From Craspedostauros australis (lineage: Eukaryota; Bacillariophyta; Bacillariophyceae; Mastogloiales; Achnanthaceae): DNA of 64,000 nucleotides. The notes below the pieces were generated by a model, which saw only the letters and a list, made by a program, of their open reading frames with translations, did not search any database and was not told where the DNA came from. Below, piece by piece: positions 34,401-43,741 of the stretch; the first letter of the stretch is position 1; each line of letters starts with the position of its first letter. The stretch is taken from contig JAMXDE010000041.1 of the NCBI GenBank assembly GCA_026770025.1, positions 186,001 through 250,000 of the forward strand, read 5' to 3'. The position numbers and the translations under genes were made by a program.

Positions 34401-35642
34401 TATATCCGGAGCCCCATAGTCACGGACGAAGGTGTCGAGGGCCTCATGTGCCTCCGACTTCCGGAACATGTGGTATGCCTCAACGAAGAATTGAGGAGAT
34501 GCGAAGATCTGCGAGTACTTGTGCCCATGTAGATCCTCACATCGGGCATACATCGTATCCGTTGCCATAGTCCCCTGGATCCGCTTTGGGATGTACATGC
34601 GATCGGCACGGTAGCGCCGAGCCAACGGCATGACCGCCGATCGCACGAGGTTCCGAGTCGTAGCCCGAAGAGTAAGCCGTGCTTGCTCGAGGCTGAGGTG
34701 CCACCGATCGCTGAGCTCTTCGGCCGTCATCTTCGAGTGCCGGTCAGTCGACAGGAACGATCTCGGTACCTGGATCTCGTCCTCTGTGATGGGACCAGGG
34801 ATATGGACATCGGGGTTGTCCGTCATCGCCGTTGACACCGCAGGCTTGCGGTCTATTGCCTTCTCATCCACACGCACACTCCGAATCAGCCGTTGGTTGA
34901 AATGGCAATTGATGGATCCATAATGGTTATCCATGTCAGCGTGGTGGGTGGATGAGCGAACTGCATGCGTGTTTCGGACCTCGATCTCTTCCTGTTCGTG
35001 GTATGGGATGATTGGGAACCGGACGTGTTCTGGGTTCCAAGGTGTCGGGCTGGACAGTACGATGTGTGGTAGCTGGCTCAGATCTGCGGATGATGGCCTC
35101 CATGTGTCGAGGTATATGGTGGTACCCTCTGATTGCAGACACGCCGCAAAACCCTGCTCGTCATGTCGTATGACCATGGGCTTCCCAGCGTATGGGTTGT
35201 CCTGTACGTCAACTCCATGGTGCCGCAGTTGGTTTGGATTGACCAACGAGTGGTCGAGGCTTGGCATTGACAATGCCTCGTTGAACACGAGTATGTACCG
35301 CCGGCCTGCTGCGGATGTGTATCCAGTTGCGGCTGTCACTATGGGCACATCTTTGACTGGATCATAGCTGTCAGTGTATGGTGACACGTCACAGCACCTG
35401 TCAGTATAATGTAGCACCACGCACTGTCGGCCGGCAACAATGGTGTCGGCATGAGAGTCCAGTTCAAGCCTGGACTGTACCTCATGGCCATCATGCGGAT
35501 TGTTGGCATGTATGGTGCTAACACGTCGTGATCTTTGGGACGTACGAAACACGGATATGCAACTGGTGTACTCGCAAGAGTGTCGTTGGGTATGTGAGTA
35601 ACAGCGTCTTAGATTACGAATCCAGATACCGAACATCACCAC
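31425..35642 (-). CDS. pol: element A Pol polyprotein
   Basis: 1405 residues. The protease motif DSHADT is at about 62-67. The integrase region has VRDYGAPDILIADGAPEQ and EVERHNQNPAEGVIRELRR as core motifs. At about 735-800 a segment with WDILIQWKDGSTTW and an AEYA helix resembles a chromodomain. Reverse transcriptase follows, with DIQNAYL, KALYGLKSSGAAF and YVDD near 1050, and RNase H at about 1290-1395 with FVDASHAAD and GSEFTAMRQ. It supplies protease, integration and cDNA synthesis for the element. It lies in the same reading frame as the gag frame directly before it. How the two are linked in translation cannot be seen here. Confidence 0.93.
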   Translation of the reverse strand: MVMFGIWIRNLRRCYSHTQRHSCEYTSCISVFRTSQRSRRVSTIHANNPHDGHEVQSRLELDSHADTIVAGRQCVVLHYTDRCCDVSPYTDSYDPVKDVPIVTAATGYTSAAGRRYILVFNEALSMPSLDHSLVNPNQLRHHGVDVQDNPYAGKPMVIRHDEQGFAACLQSEGTTIYLDTWRPSSADLSQLPHIVLSSPTPWNPEHVRFPIIPYHEQEEIEVRNTHAVRSSTHHADMDNHYGSINCHFNQRLIRSVRVDEKAIDRKPAVSTAMTDNPDVHIPGPITEDEIQVPRSFLSTDRHSKMTAEELSDRWHLSLEQARLTLRATTRNLVRSAVMPLARRYRADRMYIPKRIQGTMATDTMYARCEDLHGHKYSQIFASPQFFVEAYHMFRKSEAHEALDTFVRDYGAPDILIADGAPEQVGPHSQFRKRCRKYNIQLHVTEVERHNQNPAEGVIRELRRRWYRVMFRTNCPRRLWSYGLTHLAAIMQRTASNAGGLQGRTPIERLTGETPDISEYLDFGFYDRVWFKPNAGLGEIQVGRFLGVARTTGSLMSYWVLPASGIPMARTTVQRVTTVEMGVDAHKEKFVAYDAAIARRFKEERLAVTGGRPQLSAWAELNDDDPDFAAEFSRTFSNGDVAEADDAFDPDTFDGYLNMELSIDRGGEYPEFARVTKRLRDKDGKPIGTAATNPIMDTRLYEVEFSDGHRQSMAANVIAENLFAQIDEEGNRHVLIDEIIDHRKDASAITQQNAFITAKNGVKRRRETTIGWDILIQWKDGSTTWNALKDVKDSYPVQLAEYAVDNRISMEPAFAWWVPFVLKKRKRILAKVKSKYWVRTHKYGVRVPKSVEEAKQVDRENGNTLWWDSIMKEMKNVRPAFEVFEGDQSDIPNGYQEIKCHLIFDVKLGENFRRKARLVAGGHKTSTPSSITYSSVVSRDSVRIALTIAAMNDLDVMACDIQNAYLTADCRERIWTRAGPEFAAEEGKIMLVKKALYGLKSSGAAFRAKLAGVLHDSGFRSSQADPDVWLRPAAKPDGFEYYEIVLCYVDDVMAISHQPKQVISNISAVFKLKGDKVEPPDMYLGASLDKKANENGTMCWRISSEKYCKAAIENVESKLSEEGLRLPSGCKTPFTSGYHPAEDTTAELKADGLQRFQELIGVLRWAIEIGRVDILLEVSLLSSFLAMPRVGHLQQVYHIFGYLKNTSKRSMLMDPDHPRISEDRFQSFEWEDFYRDAEEQIPTNAPKPRGNVASTHCFVDASHAADKATRRSQTGILIFMNRAPVMWYSKRQNSVETSTFGSEFTAMRQAVEMVSSLRYKLRMFGVPLEGPTNMFCDNEAVYKNASTPHSTLSKKHHSISYHRCREAVASGIIRVAKEDTLTNLADVFTKTMAAPKRETLLGRFLY

Positions 35643-35666
35643 TAACGTGCACTCTCGCCAACACCA

Positions 35667-37106
35667 TCAGCTTCCGGTGTTCTGTCGCTTGGAGTCCCTT
35701 CCACCAAATGCTGTGCCAGCTTGGTCGTGTCGATCGGACGCTGGCTGCCCACGATCCATGGCGGGCTCGTCGTTGGCATCGTGATTGCGCTTCTGTTGCG
35801 CGGATGCGGATGACTTGAGTTGGCTCACTTGTCTCTTGAGTTGCTGGACCTGTCGCTGGAGGTTCTGCTTGCCCTTCCCTCCGCGTCCGTTGCGCTTCGT
35901 GCCCCTGGCCTTCAGGATCTCTTCGCGGTGTTGCTGCACCTCGGCGCTGAACCACTGCTTTGGACTGTACTTGCCGATGTACAGGGATCCATCAGCTGTG
36001 ATGGCGCCCACGGCTGGTGGTGATCCTTGCGATGTGGTGCGGCCGTTGGAGGTTGTTTGAGCGACTTGTCGGTTGCCCCGCATGCTGGTTGAATGCTCAG
36101 GTATTTCCTTCGCAAACTCCAAGAGGACTGTCTTGTAATTGGTTGGGTTGCGGCTGTAGTCCAGCTTGAGTGTGGACTTGAGCATCTGCAATCCCGGTGC
36201 TTGGATTGTCTGGAAGATGGTGTCAACAATGTCTTGGTCATACATTGGTCGGTCGCAGTCGTCAAGTTCGTCCACTGCACGTTGCAGCTTGGCCGAGTAC
36301 TGTTCGAAGGACAGGTGGCGCTCGTTGTTGTAGCGAATGGTGCGAAGGACTTGCTTGGCGGCTGTGACCCTGGCCTCGACGCTGGCTGGGTTGTCGTACC
36401 TTTCAGCCAGTGCCTTGAAGCAACGCCTGCCGTCGCGAGCCCTGATGAATGGCTTGATGTAGGTGTACGCGTCGGAATCCTCTGCGATGTTCTGGAGGAT
36501 GATGCGGTGCACCGTTGCTGTGTCCAGGCGATAGGTTTCGCCGGTCAGCGGCGCCAGCGTGAGAGCGTTGTGTTCCCAGCTGAGATCGGGTTCGTCGGAT
36601 GGTTCCGCCTGCTCTCTGATGACATAGCTGAGTGGGATGCCTTTGGCACCAATGATGGCCTCAAGGGTGCTCACAAGTTCATCCACCCAGCGTCGCCATT
36701 GCGCGCCTGACTTGAGCTGGACACAGAAGGTGTGCGTCAACAGCTTGTCGCCCTTCTTCGTCTGTGTGATGCGCCGGTCGTGCCGTGCCTTCGCTTCCAG
36801 TATCTCGGAAAAGAATTCCTGACGCGTGGTGTCATCGTCGAACTCAACCTCGAGATCCAACCGCACTTGGTCTTGCACCCAATACATGAGGGCGATGAGC
36901 AGGCGCCTCGTCGCTCTGGAGACATGGAAGGCGTCTTGACCTCTGCGAGAGTACTGGTTGCAAGCGGTGTCGATGGCTTCCGCTGTCTCATGTTGCAACC
37001 CTTCGAGTCCAACGTTCTGCGGCACGAAGTCGTCGCGAACGATGTTGCGGTGGGGAATCGAGTCAAACCCCAACCAGGTGAAGATCTGGGTCAGTGTGAT
37101 CGCCAT
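35667..37106 (-). CDS. gag: element A Gag
   Basis: 479 residues. The helical middle part has a LSFEQYSAKLQRAVDEL segment typical of copia Gag, and an IPLSYVIRE motif that also occurs in element B. The C-terminus is basic and Gly/Arg/Lys-rich (RNGRGGKGKQ), probably RNA-binding. I see no CCHC zinc knuckle. Confidence 0.85.
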   Translation of the reverse strand: MAITLTQIFTWLGFDSIPHRNIVRDDFVPQNVGLEGLQHETAEAIDTACNQYSRRGQDAFHVSRATRRLLIALMYWVQDQVRLDLEVEFDDDTTRQEFFSEILEAKARHDRRITQTKKGDKLLTHTFCVQLKSGAQWRRWVDELVSTLEAIIGAKGIPLSYVIREQAEPSDEPDLSWEHNALTLAPLTGETYRLDTATVHRIILQNIAEDSDAYTYIKPFIRARDGRRCFKALAERYDNPASVEARVTAAKQVLRTIRYNNERHLSFEQYSAKLQRAVDELDDCDRPMYDQDIVDTIFQTIQAPGLQMLKSTLKLDYSRNPTNYKTVLLEFAKEIPEHSTSMRGNRQVAQTTSNGRTTSQGSPPAVGAITADGSLYIGKYSPKQWFSAEVQQHREEILKARGTKRNGRGGKGKQNLQRQVQQLKRQVSQLKSSASAQQKRNHDANDEPAMDRGQPASDRHDQAGTAFGGRDSKRQNTGS

Positions 37107-37260
37107 GCTGTGTGGTGGTCAGCCGGTACTGCCGCTGCTGGACACCCTCACTTGGATGATCAATCCGTGAGTCCGTTGAGCTCCCAAGTGACCTGACTTC
37201 TGCGAGCCGTCGCTCCTGCCGTCACTGGTTCCAAATCGCAGAGCGAAGCAACTGATAAAC

Positions 37261-37554
37261 CGAATGATTCTGGCTTGCTTGCGTGCTCAGGACGCGAAAT
37301 GAAGCACTCGCAGGCACACAGATGACAGTCTTCTATTGCTTATTTGTTGTTGGTGTATTGCTGATACACTCCTTGTTGTGAACCAGATTGTGACCGCATG
37401 CCATGAATCCAACAAAGACACATGCTCTGTTTGTTTGTTTTTCCCTGTGTTGTTTCAGCCACAAACATTCCGCCTCGGTTGCTTGTGACTGTACGGTCAT
37501 AGAATCTTTGACCAATACGAGCTACGCGACTCGTTTGACCCTAAAACTCGCTCT
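37261..37554 (-). repeat. 5' LTR of element A
   Basis: Partner of 30968-31261. On the minus strand it is followed by GTTTATCA (37260-37253), the position of the primer-binding site. The same eight bases follow the 5' LTR of element B. Confidence 0.9.
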
Positions 37555-37691
37555 GTATCGTCACATTTCGGTTGCATTCGGGATGTACCTGCTGCATGCC
37601 CCACATGTGGACACCACAGGGCGCTCATCCCACCAGTCACGAGCAGAGCCCATGACTGACCACCCATGGGTACTGTCGCGCAGCGCCGAGG

Positions 37692-40600
37692 TCAAAAGAG
37701 GACCCGTTGTGCTTGTTCTTTTCGTCTCGGTCCTTGTTGTTGCTTCGTGAGCATGTCAGATAGATTGGTTTCCGACGGTTCATGTTGAACCACCAAGATG
37801 CCCGCAGCGATGCTTTCTCTTACGAAGTGATATGCGATGGCATTGGCTTTCTTCCGCAATTGTGATTCCGGTAGTGAGGAGTTGTATACCACACTCTGAT
37901 TGTCGACCCTCACATCCGCTGGACCATCCAGTGGAATGCCCATCATGCGGAGCTTGTATCTCATGCCGATGATGATCTCGGTTGCGACCTTGAGCGCCGT
38001 GAACTCGCTGCCGAATGTGGATGTCTCAATGCTGTTCTGTTTCTTGCTGTACCACAGTATCGGTGATGTATTCAAGAATAAAAGCACACCAGTGCGTGAG
38101 CGTCGCGTGACGCGGTCACCTGCATGATCAGCATCAACAAAGCACGTCATTTGAACCTCCTTTCCACAAGGCGGTGGCATGTCAGCAGGCAGTTGCTCAT
38201 GGGCGTCAGGGTAGAAATCGTTCCAGTTGGGTTGCATCACAGGCGGTTTGTCAATGTATGCATCATCAAAAACAAGGCGAGAACGATCGTGAGATTTGAG
38301 GTATGCGAACATGTGAAAGAGAGCATGCAAGTGACCAATCCGTGGCGCGACACAGTACGATGCCATCATCGAGGTCTTGCAGCAAATGTCGATTCGTCCA
38401 AGCTCCACAGTCCAGCGCAATATACCAATGAGTTGCTGGTAGAATGTCGTTTGTTCGGAGTCACACAATTGCGATCCATCCAATTCCGGTCGATACTTGT
38501 TCGGTAGGACGCTGGGTGCTTTGGTCTTGAGTCGCAAGTTGTGGTCGTTGAGGTATTTGGTGACGATTTTGAGAGCGGATTTGATGTATTCTTGTGAGCC
38601 CATGCTCCATTTGGGACGTGACGGATCGGCAGTAAGGTGGAATTGTGAGATGGTAGATCCAAGATATGTTGTTGGAGGGCCAATGGAACTCGGTTTGAGG
38701 AAAAAGTGTGAGTCAATCGCATCAAGGATGCGTCGCGGTTGTTTGGATACAGCGAGGATGTCGTCGGTGTACACGAGCACGTATTCGTAATATTCTGACC
38801 CATCGCTCGCAACAGCAGGTTTCATCCAGACGTCGCTGTCAGCACGACAGGATGTGAATCCCAACGAATCGCGCAGTGTCTCTGCCAAGTGTGCTCTCCA
38901 TGCTGCTCCGCTCGACTTCAATCCGTACAGGGCCCGACAAATGATGGCGATCTTCCCCTGATCAGATCCGAATTCCGGACCACATCGTGTGTAAATGCGT
39001 TCCCGACACGGCGCATTGAGGTATGCATTCTGAACATCCGCGGCGAGTATATCCAGGTCGTTGAGTGCGGCGATTAAGAACGCAATGCGTACGCTTTCGC
39101 GTGACACCACACTCGCATATGTGATTGTTGCAGGTGCCTCCGTCATGTGTCCCCCAGCAACAAGTCGCGCCTTTCTTGTGAGGTCCACCTTGACGGCGAA
39201 TATCATGTGGCACTCCATGTATTGGTAGCCCACAGGATCGGGAGTATCCAGTTCCTTGATATCGAATGCTGGTCGTACGGCCTTCATTTCTTTCGCGATG
39301 GCCTGTCGCCACAGATCCGTGCCTGTAGCCGCGTCGATTGCGAGTGCGTGGCGCACTGATGTAGGAAGCTCCACGCCGAACATCTCGTTCTTTCGGACGT
39401 GTCGCCGCTTCGTTGCCATGATGATGCGTTGTCGTTTGCGTAGGGTGCGTGGCACCCACCACTTGAATGCGGGTTCGTTGATGAGTTTGTTGTCTGCAGC
39501 GTATTCGGCAACGTGTACTGGGTCGGCTTCTTTTGCGTCGCGTAGGTGAATCCAGGATGTGGACCCATCCTTCCATCGGATGCAGAGCTTCCAGTCTTTT
39601 GTGGATTTAGAATGAGGAGAAGGAGAAGAAACAGAGGGCAAGCGTTTGTGATCGATAATTTCGTCCATCAGCACAGTCGTGTATCCGTCGTCATCGATGC
39701 GCGCGTAGATATTCTCCGCGATTTGGTTGGCGCTGAATACTTCGTAATGACCGTCAAGGAATTCGACTTCGTATTGCGCGGTATCAAGCATCGGGTTTGG
39801 ATGGGATCGACCGATGAGATTTCCGTCTGTGTCACGTTTACGTCGTGTGACTGTTCCACGTTGCATCTCGTCCCCTGTCGGTAGAATGACTTTGGTTGCG
39901 ATGTATTTGTCGAAGGTTGCACTGTCAACATCGTCTGGTTCCATGATTTGTTCCAATGGTTCGGTATTCTGCAGGATGGCGATGTCTTCTGCAGTATCGT
40001 CGACGTCGTCGCCGTCGTCGTCGATTGTGATGCCCTCCATTCGTTGCTTCCATTTGGATCGAAGTGTGTCCATGAATTCATTGCATTTATGTGTGATGAT
40101 GTCGCTGTGTGTATCGTCGTGAGAGAGAAGCAAAACAGATGATTTGGAGACAACAACGCCATTGGCAGTGAGGATGTACGAGCACATTGCATCACCAACA
40201 GAGCGACTTGGCCCAAGGTATCGACCAAGTTGCTTAACGTTCATTGATGCATCCTGGATGTTGATATACCATACGAAGTCAAACCAGCCGAATTCAGCAA
40301 TGTGAGAGATGTCAGCAGTGTCACCGGACAAGATGGTGGCGGGTGTCTCGCCGTGAAGATCATGGATGGCGAGTGCAGTGTGACTGCGTATCTCGGCACA
40401 GTACTCGAAGCAATAGTCCCACAAATACTCTGGTGTATCGGTTGACGTCATCAGCCGTCGGTAGTGACGTCGAAGCTCACGGATGGTTGCTTCTGCTTTG
40501 TTCTGATTGTGAATGTATGCTTCGATTGGTCGGATGGAGACTTGTGCTTTGTGTAGCTTGCGACGGAATTCGCCGGCTACGAGCTCTTTGGCGTTGTCCG

Positions 40601-41558
40601 GGATGATGGTGTGTGGGATACCGTGGTCACGGAATAGTTCGTCAAGTGTGCGATGTGCTTCTTTGCGTTCCGCCATTGGGTACACCCGGACCCAGTGAAA
40701 CGGTGTGCAATAGATCATGGCGCATTTGTTGCCACGAATTGACTTGGTCTTTGCGTGCATGGTGTCGGCGTACAGTTGGGTGTTGAGCCGACGATATCGT
40801 AGTTGCATGGCATATGGGTTGAGACAACGTGTACCTGATGAATGACGAAAGTTACGAATGGCCAGTTGTGTGGTTGCGTCAAGCGTGCGTGATGCAGCTT
40901 CTGTTCCAATGCGCCAGCGTTGTGCGAGGACATCGGGTGTGATAGTCCCCTTTCGATTGGACGTGTGTGCACCGTGGATATGCATGGACGATATGGTTCG
41001 TTGTGATGAGAGAGACGCACGGATGGCGTCTTCGTCGTCCCCTGACGACCACTGGGAGGGGTCCCATGTGGCCTCTTGTGTCATCATGATGTGTATACAG
41101 TCACGATCGGATTGGACTTCTTGTTGTGTTGGCTTCCTCATGTGGAAGTAGGATACAGTGCCTTGCAATCGTAGAGGGATGTGTAAGTCGTCGTCGGATG
41201 AGACCACAGAGTGGTCTTCCGGCTTCCATTCGTGCTCCTTGATCATGAGCAGAGGAACATCATTCACGACTATACCGGCAGCCCTCATTTGGTTTGGGCA
41301 CAACAAAGGATGTTCAAGACGAGGAAAGTAGATCGATTGTGGAAAGAAAAGAATGAATGTTTGATATGTATTTGGATCATCGTATGCTATCGCAGCTGTG
41401 ACGATTGGTGCATTATTGATGGATCCAAGTGAGTCAATAAAGGGAGTTGCAGTGACGGTTTGGTCGGTCTGATGTACAATGTACGCAGTGTCACCAAAAC
41501 AACATGTATCTGCATGTGAGTCGAGCTCTGCCCGTGGGGTATCAGTTGGCAGAGACAT
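37692..41558 (-). CDS. pol: element B Pol polyprotein
   Basis: 1288 residues. The protease motif DSHADT is at about 13-18. Integrase core motifs include DHGIPHTIIPDNAKE and NQNKAEATIREL. The chromodomain-like segment with WKLCIRWKDGSTSW lies at about 620-690. Reverse transcriptase has DVQNAYL and RALYGLKSSGAAW, with its catalytic Asp pair near 930. RNase H is at about 1165-1270 with FVDADHAGD and GSEFTALKV. It is clearly related to the Pol of element A. It lies in the same frame as, and just after, its gag. Confidence 0.93.
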   Translation of the reverse strand: MSLPTDTPRAELDSHADTCCFGDTAYIVHQTDQTVTATPFIDSLGSINNAPIVTAAIAYDDPNTYQTFILFFPQSIYFPRLEHPLLCPNQMRAAGIVVNDVPLLMIKEHEWKPEDHSVVSSDDDLHIPLRLQGTVSYFHMRKPTQQEVQSDRDCIHIMMTQEATWDPSQWSSGDDEDAIRASLSSQRTISSMHIHGAHTSNRKGTITPDVLAQRWRIGTEAASRTLDATTQLAIRNFRHSSGTRCLNPYAMQLRYRRLNTQLYADTMHAKTKSIRGNKCAMIYCTPFHWVRVYPMAERKEAHRTLDELFRDHGIPHTIIPDNAKELVAGEFRRKLHKAQVSIRPIEAYIHNQNKAEATIRELRRHYRRLMTSTDTPEYLWDYCFEYCAEIRSHTALAIHDLHGETPATILSGDTADISHIAEFGWFDFVWYINIQDASMNVKQLGRYLGPSRSVGDAMCSYILTANGVVVSKSSVLLLSHDDTHSDIITHKCNEFMDTLRSKWKQRMEGITIDDDGDDVDDTAEDIAILQNTEPLEQIMEPDDVDSATFDKYIATKVILPTGDEMQRGTVTRRKRDTDGNLIGRSHPNPMLDTAQYEVEFLDGHYEVFSANQIAENIYARIDDDGYTTVLMDEIIDHKRLPSVSSPSPHSKSTKDWKLCIRWKDGSTSWIHLRDAKEADPVHVAEYAADNKLINEPAFKWWVPRTLRKRQRIIMATKRRHVRKNEMFGVELPTSVRHALAIDAATGTDLWRQAIAKEMKAVRPAFDIKELDTPDPVGYQYMECHMIFAVKVDLTRKARLVAGGHMTEAPATITYASVVSRESVRIAFLIAALNDLDILAADVQNAYLNAPCRERIYTRCGPEFGSDQGKIAIICRALYGLKSSGAAWRAHLAETLRDSLGFTSCRADSDVWMKPAVASDGSEYYEYVLVYTDDILAVSKQPRRILDAIDSHFFLKPSSIGPPTTYLGSTISQFHLTADPSRPKWSMGSQEYIKSALKIVTKYLNDHNLRLKTKAPSVLPNKYRPELDGSQLCDSEQTTFYQQLIGILRWTVELGRIDICCKTSMMASYCVAPRIGHLHALFHMFAYLKSHDRSRLVFDDAYIDKPPVMQPNWNDFYPDAHEQLPADMPPPCGKEVQMTCFVDADHAGDRVTRRSRTGVLLFLNTSPILWYSKKQNSIETSTFGSEFTALKVATEIIIGMRYKLRMMGIPLDGPADVRVDNQSVVYNSSLPESQLRKKANAIAYHFVRESIAAGILVVQHEPSETNLSDMLTKQQQGPRRKEQAQRVLF

Positions 41559-41594
41559 GCTGACGGATGTGAGCCGTCGAATGCGACTTTGTGG

Positions 41595-43175
41595 TCAGGA
41601 ACGTCCTTGTTGGTTACGACGGGTGGCCATGCTGCCAATACCGGCTTGGTTGCCAGTGCCAGCTTGACCGTCGCCTTGGTTTGCAGCATCGCGTGGCCCA
41701 TAGTGCCCATCGGTCTCTGCGTGAGGACGTTTGGATGGCGTGCTTCCGCCCACCAACATGACCCCACGGCGCTTGTCTCGTTCCGCACACATCTCAAGTG
41801 CCTTGGTATTCTGTGCGGATGACATGACCGACCATTCGTCTGGTGAGTAATGGCGATCGGTGATGACCATGTTTGGGTCGTATTTCTTGGGTTTGCCTTG
41901 GCCTCCGCGACCACCCTTGCTTGGTGTTCCATTGCGATTGCCACGACCACCCTTGCCACGGTCCATCGAGCCAATGGAGCGTCTGGGTGATGCGATTTGT
42001 TTGTGGTCAATGACTTTGCTCAGGACATTGATGGCCCCGGGCAAGCCTTCACGAAGAGCTTCATTGATCTTGATAGCAACGCATGCGCTGTCGAGACGAG
42101 AATCACGGATGCCGTCGAGGAAGTGGCGTACTTTCGCCGTGTTCACGAGTGGTTCACCGCATCGTGCCATGTCTTCGAATGCGCCTTTCATGATCTGTGC
42201 GTATCGTTCAAATGAGAACTGGCATGACTTGCCGTCATAGAAGCTGGTTGCAATCGTCTTGGATGCTGCTGCCTTGGTGCGTGCCTGAAAGGAATCGCCG
42301 TGATAGTGCTCTTTGAGAGCGATGAATGCTGCACGACCATTGCGTGCGCGCTCGAAGCCTTGGACCCAAGCCCATGCAGGTCCGCCGTGCGTGACATGGC
42401 GAACGACCTGCCACACTTTTGCGTTGTCAGCATCGTAGCGGATGCCTTCATGGATTGCTCGGTCAATGAGCTCCTCCTTCATGGTAGGTACACCGAACCC
42501 GGTGTTGACAGGAGGCGTACGGTCTTCAGGTTTACGCGTATCTTCACGGATCACGTAGGAAAGCGGAGTGTCAAGCGCGCCATGGGTGTTCTCCAAGTAG
42601 TTCTGGATGTCCTCAAGACTGTCACGGACTCGGTCCACTTTGACCAGCCGTTCTGGCATGTCCAGCTCTGTCTCTTTCTTGATACGCTGTTCCTCTAAAA
42701 AGAGCTCCCACAAAGCAACAAGACAATCCATTGGTGCCTCTGCTGCTGTGAATGGACGTTGGATGCGCTTGAAGTGAAAGCGAATGTAACGAAGCTGACG
42801 GAGTTTGGTCTCGTGGATCCAGCCAACGGTGACCCCGGGATCCTTGACTTGTGGTGGTATGTTGCCCTTGGCGCCTGCCTTGTATGCTGGGTTTTCGATG
42901 AATCCACTACCATCGCAGATGCGCTTGCACAGATCAGTAACGCCTTTGTCATCGATGGAGAGAAAGTCATCGAACTTCGTGAGACCCTGATCCTCTAAAG
43001 CGTCAGCGATATCATCGTCAGGAAAGTTGAGTACGTTCTTGCAGTAGTCACGTATCTCATTGACGTTGGGATTCGCAGCGGCTGCCATGTTGTTGGTGTT
43101 CGTGTATAGTGTTGTTGATGATGATGAGAGAGAAGTAGTGAAGGGAGAGAGAGATTGTGTTGTCAAGAAAATCAC
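41595..43175 (-). CDS. gag: element B Gag
   Basis: 526 residues. It contains the TPLSYVIRE motif shared with element A, a FSFERYAQIMKGAFEDM helix region and a basic Gly-rich C-terminus (GKGGRGNRNG). No zinc knuckle is seen. The first 30 residues are Ser/Thr-rich, so an internal ATG at MAAAANPN (43089) is another possible start. Confidence 0.85.
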   Translation of the reverse strand: MIFLTTQSLSPFTTSLSSSSTTLYTNTNNMAAAANPNVNEIRDYCKNVLNFPDDDIADALEDQGLTKFDDFLSIDDKGVTDLCKRICDGSGFIENPAYKAGAKGNIPPQVKDPGVTVGWIHETKLRQLRYIRFHFKRIQRPFTAAEAPMDCLVALWELFLEEQRIKKETELDMPERLVKVDRVRDSLEDIQNYLENTHGALDTPLSYVIREDTRKPEDRTPPVNTGFGVPTMKEELIDRAIHEGIRYDADNAKVWQVVRHVTHGGPAWAWVQGFERARNGRAAFIALKEHYHGDSFQARTKAAASKTIATSFYDGKSCQFSFERYAQIMKGAFEDMARCGEPLVNTAKVRHFLDGIRDSRLDSACVAIKINEALREGLPGAINVLSKVIDHKQIASPRRSIGSMDRGKGGRGNRNGTPSKGGRGGQGKPKKYDPNMVITDRHYSPDEWSVMSSAQNTKALEMCAERDKRRGVMLVGGSTPSKRPHAETDGHYGPRDAANQGDGQAGTGNQAGIGSMATRRNQQGRS

Positions 43176-43566
43176 ACTGGGACAAGGTGTGTTTTCGACG
43201 TGAAAAAGCGTTTCAACGTGTGTTTTCGCGGTGTCGATCCGCGATGAGAAGCACAGACCGGGCAGTAAGGCACACGATCTTTCCGCTGATGACAGCGTGT
43301 GTCTCAGTAGGGATTTCCGTGTGACCCACGGTCGGTGCGTCCACCGGTGTCATCAACACCTCGCGATGCGAACGGTGAGATTGCATCCCGCTGATGCCGG
43401 TCACTCTGCATCAGCACACCATGGTCAAAGAGGATGCAGCACAGTACAAGCAGTGCCGGCTTGGTGACGGTCCACCCTCAGAGCGGGGTCCCAGTATTAT
43501 CGTCGCCTCTTCAGGCGGTCCCTGCACGCTCGCACATGCCCGCATGAGCGGATGAGAATGATAAAC

Positions 43567-43741
43567 CAAGTTACGACACACGTGAAACCGATTTAGAGTG
43601 AAAAAGAGTAGGGATGCAGATTATGAGTCTTATCGATGTCGTATGCGTCAGTGCTGTTGTCTCATTGCTGTGTCGTCCATGATTGGTAGTGGCGGCTGTC
43701 GTGTAACGCCGTTTCAACGGTTTCATACATATCCCGGTTTG
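43567..43741 (-). repeat. 5' LTR of element B
   Basis: Partner of 30755-30929. On the minus strand GTTTATCA (43566-43559) follows it, as in element A. The host resumes at 43742 with TCCA. Confidence 0.9.

Larger units (their letters stand above)
30968..37554 (-). mobile_element. copia element A (inner), inserted in element B
   Basis: Flanked by 294-bp direct repeats (30968-31261 and 37261-37554) that look identical, with GTAT at 30964-30967 and 37555-37558 as target duplication. On the minus strand it has gag (37106-35667) and pol (35642-31425). It looks whole. Since it sits in an element that is itself young, both insertions are recent and A is the later one. It is related to B: same protease motif, same layout, same PBS-side TGATAAAC (plus-strand reading) and polypurine sequence, but the LTRs do not resemble each other. 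Confidence 0.92.
30755..43741 (-). mobile_element. copia element B (outer), containing element A
   Basis: It is delimited by 175-bp direct repeats (30755-30929 and 43567-43741) that look identical, with TCCA on both outer sides as a 4-bp target duplication. On the minus strand the order is 5' LTR, leader, gag (43175-41595), pol (41558-37692), then element A (30968-37554) inserted between pol and the 3' LTR, only about 30 bp from that LTR. Without A it is about 6.4 kb. It looks whole, and the identical LTRs imply a young insertion. It carries the DSHADT protease, copia-order integrase and reverse transcriptase, and a chromodomain-like segment. Confidence 0.9.
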
